In this document: positions 29,202 through 31,357 of the stretch, piece after piece
Layout: each line of letters opens with the position of its first letter
Position numbering within the stretch: the stretch's first letter is position 1
Source of the DNA: a virus
Length of the DNA stretch: 31,357 nucleotides
Reading direction: 5' to 3' (one strand)
IMG/VR virus record: IMGVR_UViG_3300025102_000155
Coordinates: 1-31,357 of that record
Program-made: the position numbers and the translations under genes
The notes under the pieces: generated by a model
Databases searched by the model: none
The model's input: only the letters and a program-made list of their open reading frames with translations
What the model was told of the DNA's origin: nothing

Positions 29202-31357
29202 TAAAATACCCTGTTCTGTATTACTCTATACTCTACTTGTATATCATTTATATGTAGCTTAGATGCGTTAGTAAGTGATGTCTCTATTTTAAAAGCCATA
29301 CTCTGACACCTGACACCTCTCCCATCTTCTAGTTCAAAAACAGCAACTCCATAAGATTCCCTAGAGCTAGTAGGCCTTACTATTATATCGTCTATGCTAC
29401 CTACAAAATCATTACTACATGATACCATAAGATAGCCATCGCTACTTGGTGCGAAAGACTCTGAGTAAGTACCATTAGCTGTCCTAGCTGTGCCAGATAC
29501 ACCACCTACATTTAGCTTCACATTACCTGCAGAATAGTCAGAAACTGTAAATTTAGTATTGTATGTTAAGCCACTATCTATTATCTCTTTATTTGTTAAA
29601 ACTATAGAAGGAGAACCAGTTGCTGTAAACTTAGCTTTTCTACCACCAGAACCATCAGATACGAAAGTCCAATCAGTTATTTCATTACTACTAGAATCAT
29701 TAAATATATCATTCCAACCTAACCAATACCTATCAAAATTTCCATTCCTAAGAACGTTCTCAGAGTTTTCCATACTTCCAGATGTTACATTCTTCCAACT
29801 ACCTCTTTGATTAGCTCTGTAATACACATTAGATTTAGTGATAGGTTCATTATATGCTATTCCATTATCTGAATGTGTGTACTTGTAATGAACATATATC
29901 TTATAAACTTTTTTAGTTCTGTGCGGTTCTGCAAAACTCAAGTCAGGAGTTTCTAGTTTATATATCTTATGATTACCTTCACCTTCGTTCCAAGCTGTAA
30001 AGTGTACTTTATTAGCACCTGCACTGCCTAAGTCTGTTGATTCAACGTCATAACCTACAATAAGCTTACCTATTGAGTCATTAACAAAGTTTGTTAATGG
30101 TGGCTTAAAAGAGCTTGTAGAATTTGGGCCTATAAGCTCAGATAATGTAAAAGAGTCACTTCTTAAATCATATATATAAGCATCTTCACTAACATCTGCT
30201 CTTTTCATAATTATAACTTGGTCTGTATTCCCAATATACCCAAGTGACATTGTATCTGATGATGAAAAAGTCTTCCATTCTGAGTCTTTTATTTTACCAT
30301 CTGTAACTTTCTTGACTGATGAACCATCATACCTGTAAACACCACTCGTATTTGCCCATATAACACCACCCCTGCCCTTACAAACTGAGTATGGATTTTG
30401 AACCCCACCTTCTTGTATTGTAGTTTCTAAGAACCAATTAGAAGTAGAAGGAGATGATATATTTAATATTTGCAGTGTTCTTTGTTTGTATGCTAGTAAT
30501 CTATCAGCATAAGACTCTAGCTTTACATAGTCTTCACCATCTCCTTTAACAACATCTATAAAATTAAAATTAGGAAACAAGTCATACTTACCTACTTCAC
30601 TAAACATTATCCTATCACCGTAGTGTTGAAACTCTGTATTGTCATCAGAGCTACTAGTAGCATTGTCATCATATAAAACGTTAGCTACAAAAGTTCTCCT
30701 ATTGGCAACTACTGCTGTTTTATAACCTGAACCTGTCTTACCAAATGCAATTTGTTTTGTATCATTTGGAGAATATCCATTTATACTTTCATATGTATCT
30801 ATATTAGGTCTCTGTGCAAATAAAACCCAATGATTATCAGCCGCTGTAGTACTAAAATCTCTGTCTCCAGCAGTTGTATTTTCAGTAATCCTAAACTCTC
30901 CCTCTCCGTCTTCAATCCAGCCTTTATATTCATCAACTAAAGATGCCCTAGCACCTCTTCTAATATCTATATCAGCTATTAAAACCCAAGGGTCTCTTGA
31001 CTCAGCCTCTCTGAAATATACCCTACCTCCAGTAACTCTTCTTGGGTATCTTGAGCTTCCATTATCTTGTGCATAAATATTAAAACATAGTTTTTTAAAA
31101 CCTTCTAGTGTTTTAGTGCCACTAGCCTTTTTTATTAAAGACTCTTGTTTACCATCGTATATAAATGTAGCACAAAACTCGTAATCACCGGGGCTAAATT
31201 CACCTTCTCCATTTGTTTCGTTTATTGCAAAACCCCAACCAGAGCCAGAGGTTGGAAATTCATCCGAACCGTTTATAGTTGTTTCTAGATTAAATTCAGT
31301 TGGGGGAGCTAAGTCATTATCTTCTTCATAAAAAGCAGGAGCTATTGTTCTATGTAC
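29201..31357 (-). CDS. Large tail/adaptor beta protein (5' end outside window)
   Basis: The frame is open without a stop from 31357 down to the stop at 29201, 718 codons, so the gene is longer than the part starting at the first ATG (30607) and its start lies outside the window. I translated the upstream part by hand and find continuous protein-like sequence (e.g. DPWVLIADIDIRRGARASL, DNHWVLFAQRPNIDTYESI and YGDRIMFSEVGKYDLFPNF). Repeated W/Y-G-D and strand-turn-strand units (YADRLLAYKQRTLQILNI, KGRGGVIWANTSGVYRYDG) suggest a beta-propeller, as in tail tube or head-tail adaptor proteins of podoviruses. The last 200 residues contain a jelly-roll-like segment. The exact role is inferred. Confidence 0.65.
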   Translation of the reverse strand, partial: VHRTIAPAFYEEDNDLAPPTEFNLETTINGSDEFPTSGSGWGFAINETNGEGEFSPGDYEFCATFIYDGKQESLIKKASGTKTLEGFKKLCFNIYAQDNGSSRYPRRVTGGRVYFREAESRDPWVLIADIDIRRGARASLVDEYKGWIEDGEGEFRITENTTAGDRDFSTTAADNHWVLFAQRPNIDTYESINGYSPNDTKQIAFGKTGSGYKTAVVANRRTFVANVLYDDNATSSSDDNTEFQHYGDRIMFSEVGKYDLFPNFNFIDVVKGDGEDYVKLESYADRLLAYKQRTLQILNISSPSTSNWFLETTIQEGGVQNPYSVCKGRGGVIWANTSGVYRYDGSSVKKVTDGKIKDSEWKTFSSSDTMSLGYIGNTDQVIIMKRADVSEDAYIYDLRSDSFTLSELIGPNSTSSFKPPLTNFVNDSIGKLIVGYDVESTDLGSAGANKVHFTAWNEGEGNHKIYKLETPDLSFAEPHRTKKVYKIYVHYKYTHSDNGIAYNEPITKSNVYYRANQRGSWKNVTSGSMENSENVLRNGNFDRYWLGWNDIFNDSSSNEITDWTFVSDGSGGRKAKFTATGSPSIVLTNKEIIDSGLTYNTKFTVSDYSAGNVKLNVGGVSGTARTANGTYSESFAPSSDGYLMVSCSNDFVGSIDDIIVRPTSSRESYGVAVFELEDGRGVRCQSMAFKIETSLTNASKLHINDIQVEYRVIQNRVF

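Noticed and set aside
1-31357. Complete circular genome
   Set aside because: Joining base 31357 to base 1 gives a stop a few codons after the gene starting at 38, the frame ending at 31357 is still open, and no major capsid gene is present. The window is a fragment.

Overview
The window is a 31.4 kb piece of a tailed double-stranded DNA bacteriophage genome. The evidence is a complete packaging module (small and large terminase, portal), a long block of virion structural genes, a phage replication/recombination block, and dense, mostly overlapping small genes. The DNA is AT-rich. Most early genes have good Shine-Dalgarno sequences (AAAGGAG type), and the promoters I find are sigma70-like, so the host is a bacterium using ordinary sigma70 promoters and SD-led initiation; I cannot name it. 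I see no integrase, repressor or lysis gene, so lifestyle is open. The large late proteins with glycine-zipper segments and the portal type suggest a short-tailed (podovirus-like) virion, but this is inference.

Layout. (1) Positions 1-6133, minus strand: start of a probable scaffold gene, portal, large terminase, an AIG2/gamma-glutamyl cyclotransferase, a small acidic protein, small terminase, a calcineurin-like phosphoesterase, a one-helix membrane peptide and a Cys-rich small protein. (2) 6134-6314: divergent promoter region built on a palindrome. (3) 6315-13419, plus strand: small early genes, an array of six palindromic repeats next to a C-rich tract, several small RNA-like structures, then two amidoligases flanking a class II glutamine amidotransferase. 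(4) 13425-19906, plus strand: a promoter, then Cas4/RecB-type nuclease, Rad52-like annealing protein, SSB-like protein, HTH protein, a structured non-coding RNA candidate, a Hjc-like nuclease and a DnaB-like helicase. (5) 19903-31357, minus strand: ADP-ribosyltransferase-like protein, very large internal virion protein, coiled-coil and repeat-bearing virion proteins, a fibre-like beta protein and a large tail/adaptor protein whose 5' end is outside the window. The two minus-strand blocks read as one late operon if the full genome is circular or permuted; scaffold, major capsid and connector genes would lie in the missing part. Joining the two ends of this window directly gives a stop after a few codons, so it is not a complete circle.

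The most interesting content is threefold. First, an amide-bond chemistry set: two Amidoligase_2-family ligases, one GAT-II enzyme and one AIG2-like cyclotransferase, matching the two separate contexts known for this ligase family but here in one phage. Second, a 135-nt region (17150-17284) that folds by eye into five helices around two three-way junctions with flush, stackable helix ends, unlike any RNA I recognise. Third, a non-coding island (7017-7283) with six palindromic repeats and a G-quadruplex-capable tract, a candidate origin or operator array. Five promoters share an RTACTTG box at -35, exactly 18 bp spacing and a TAnnTT -10, and appear to organise both early and late transcription.
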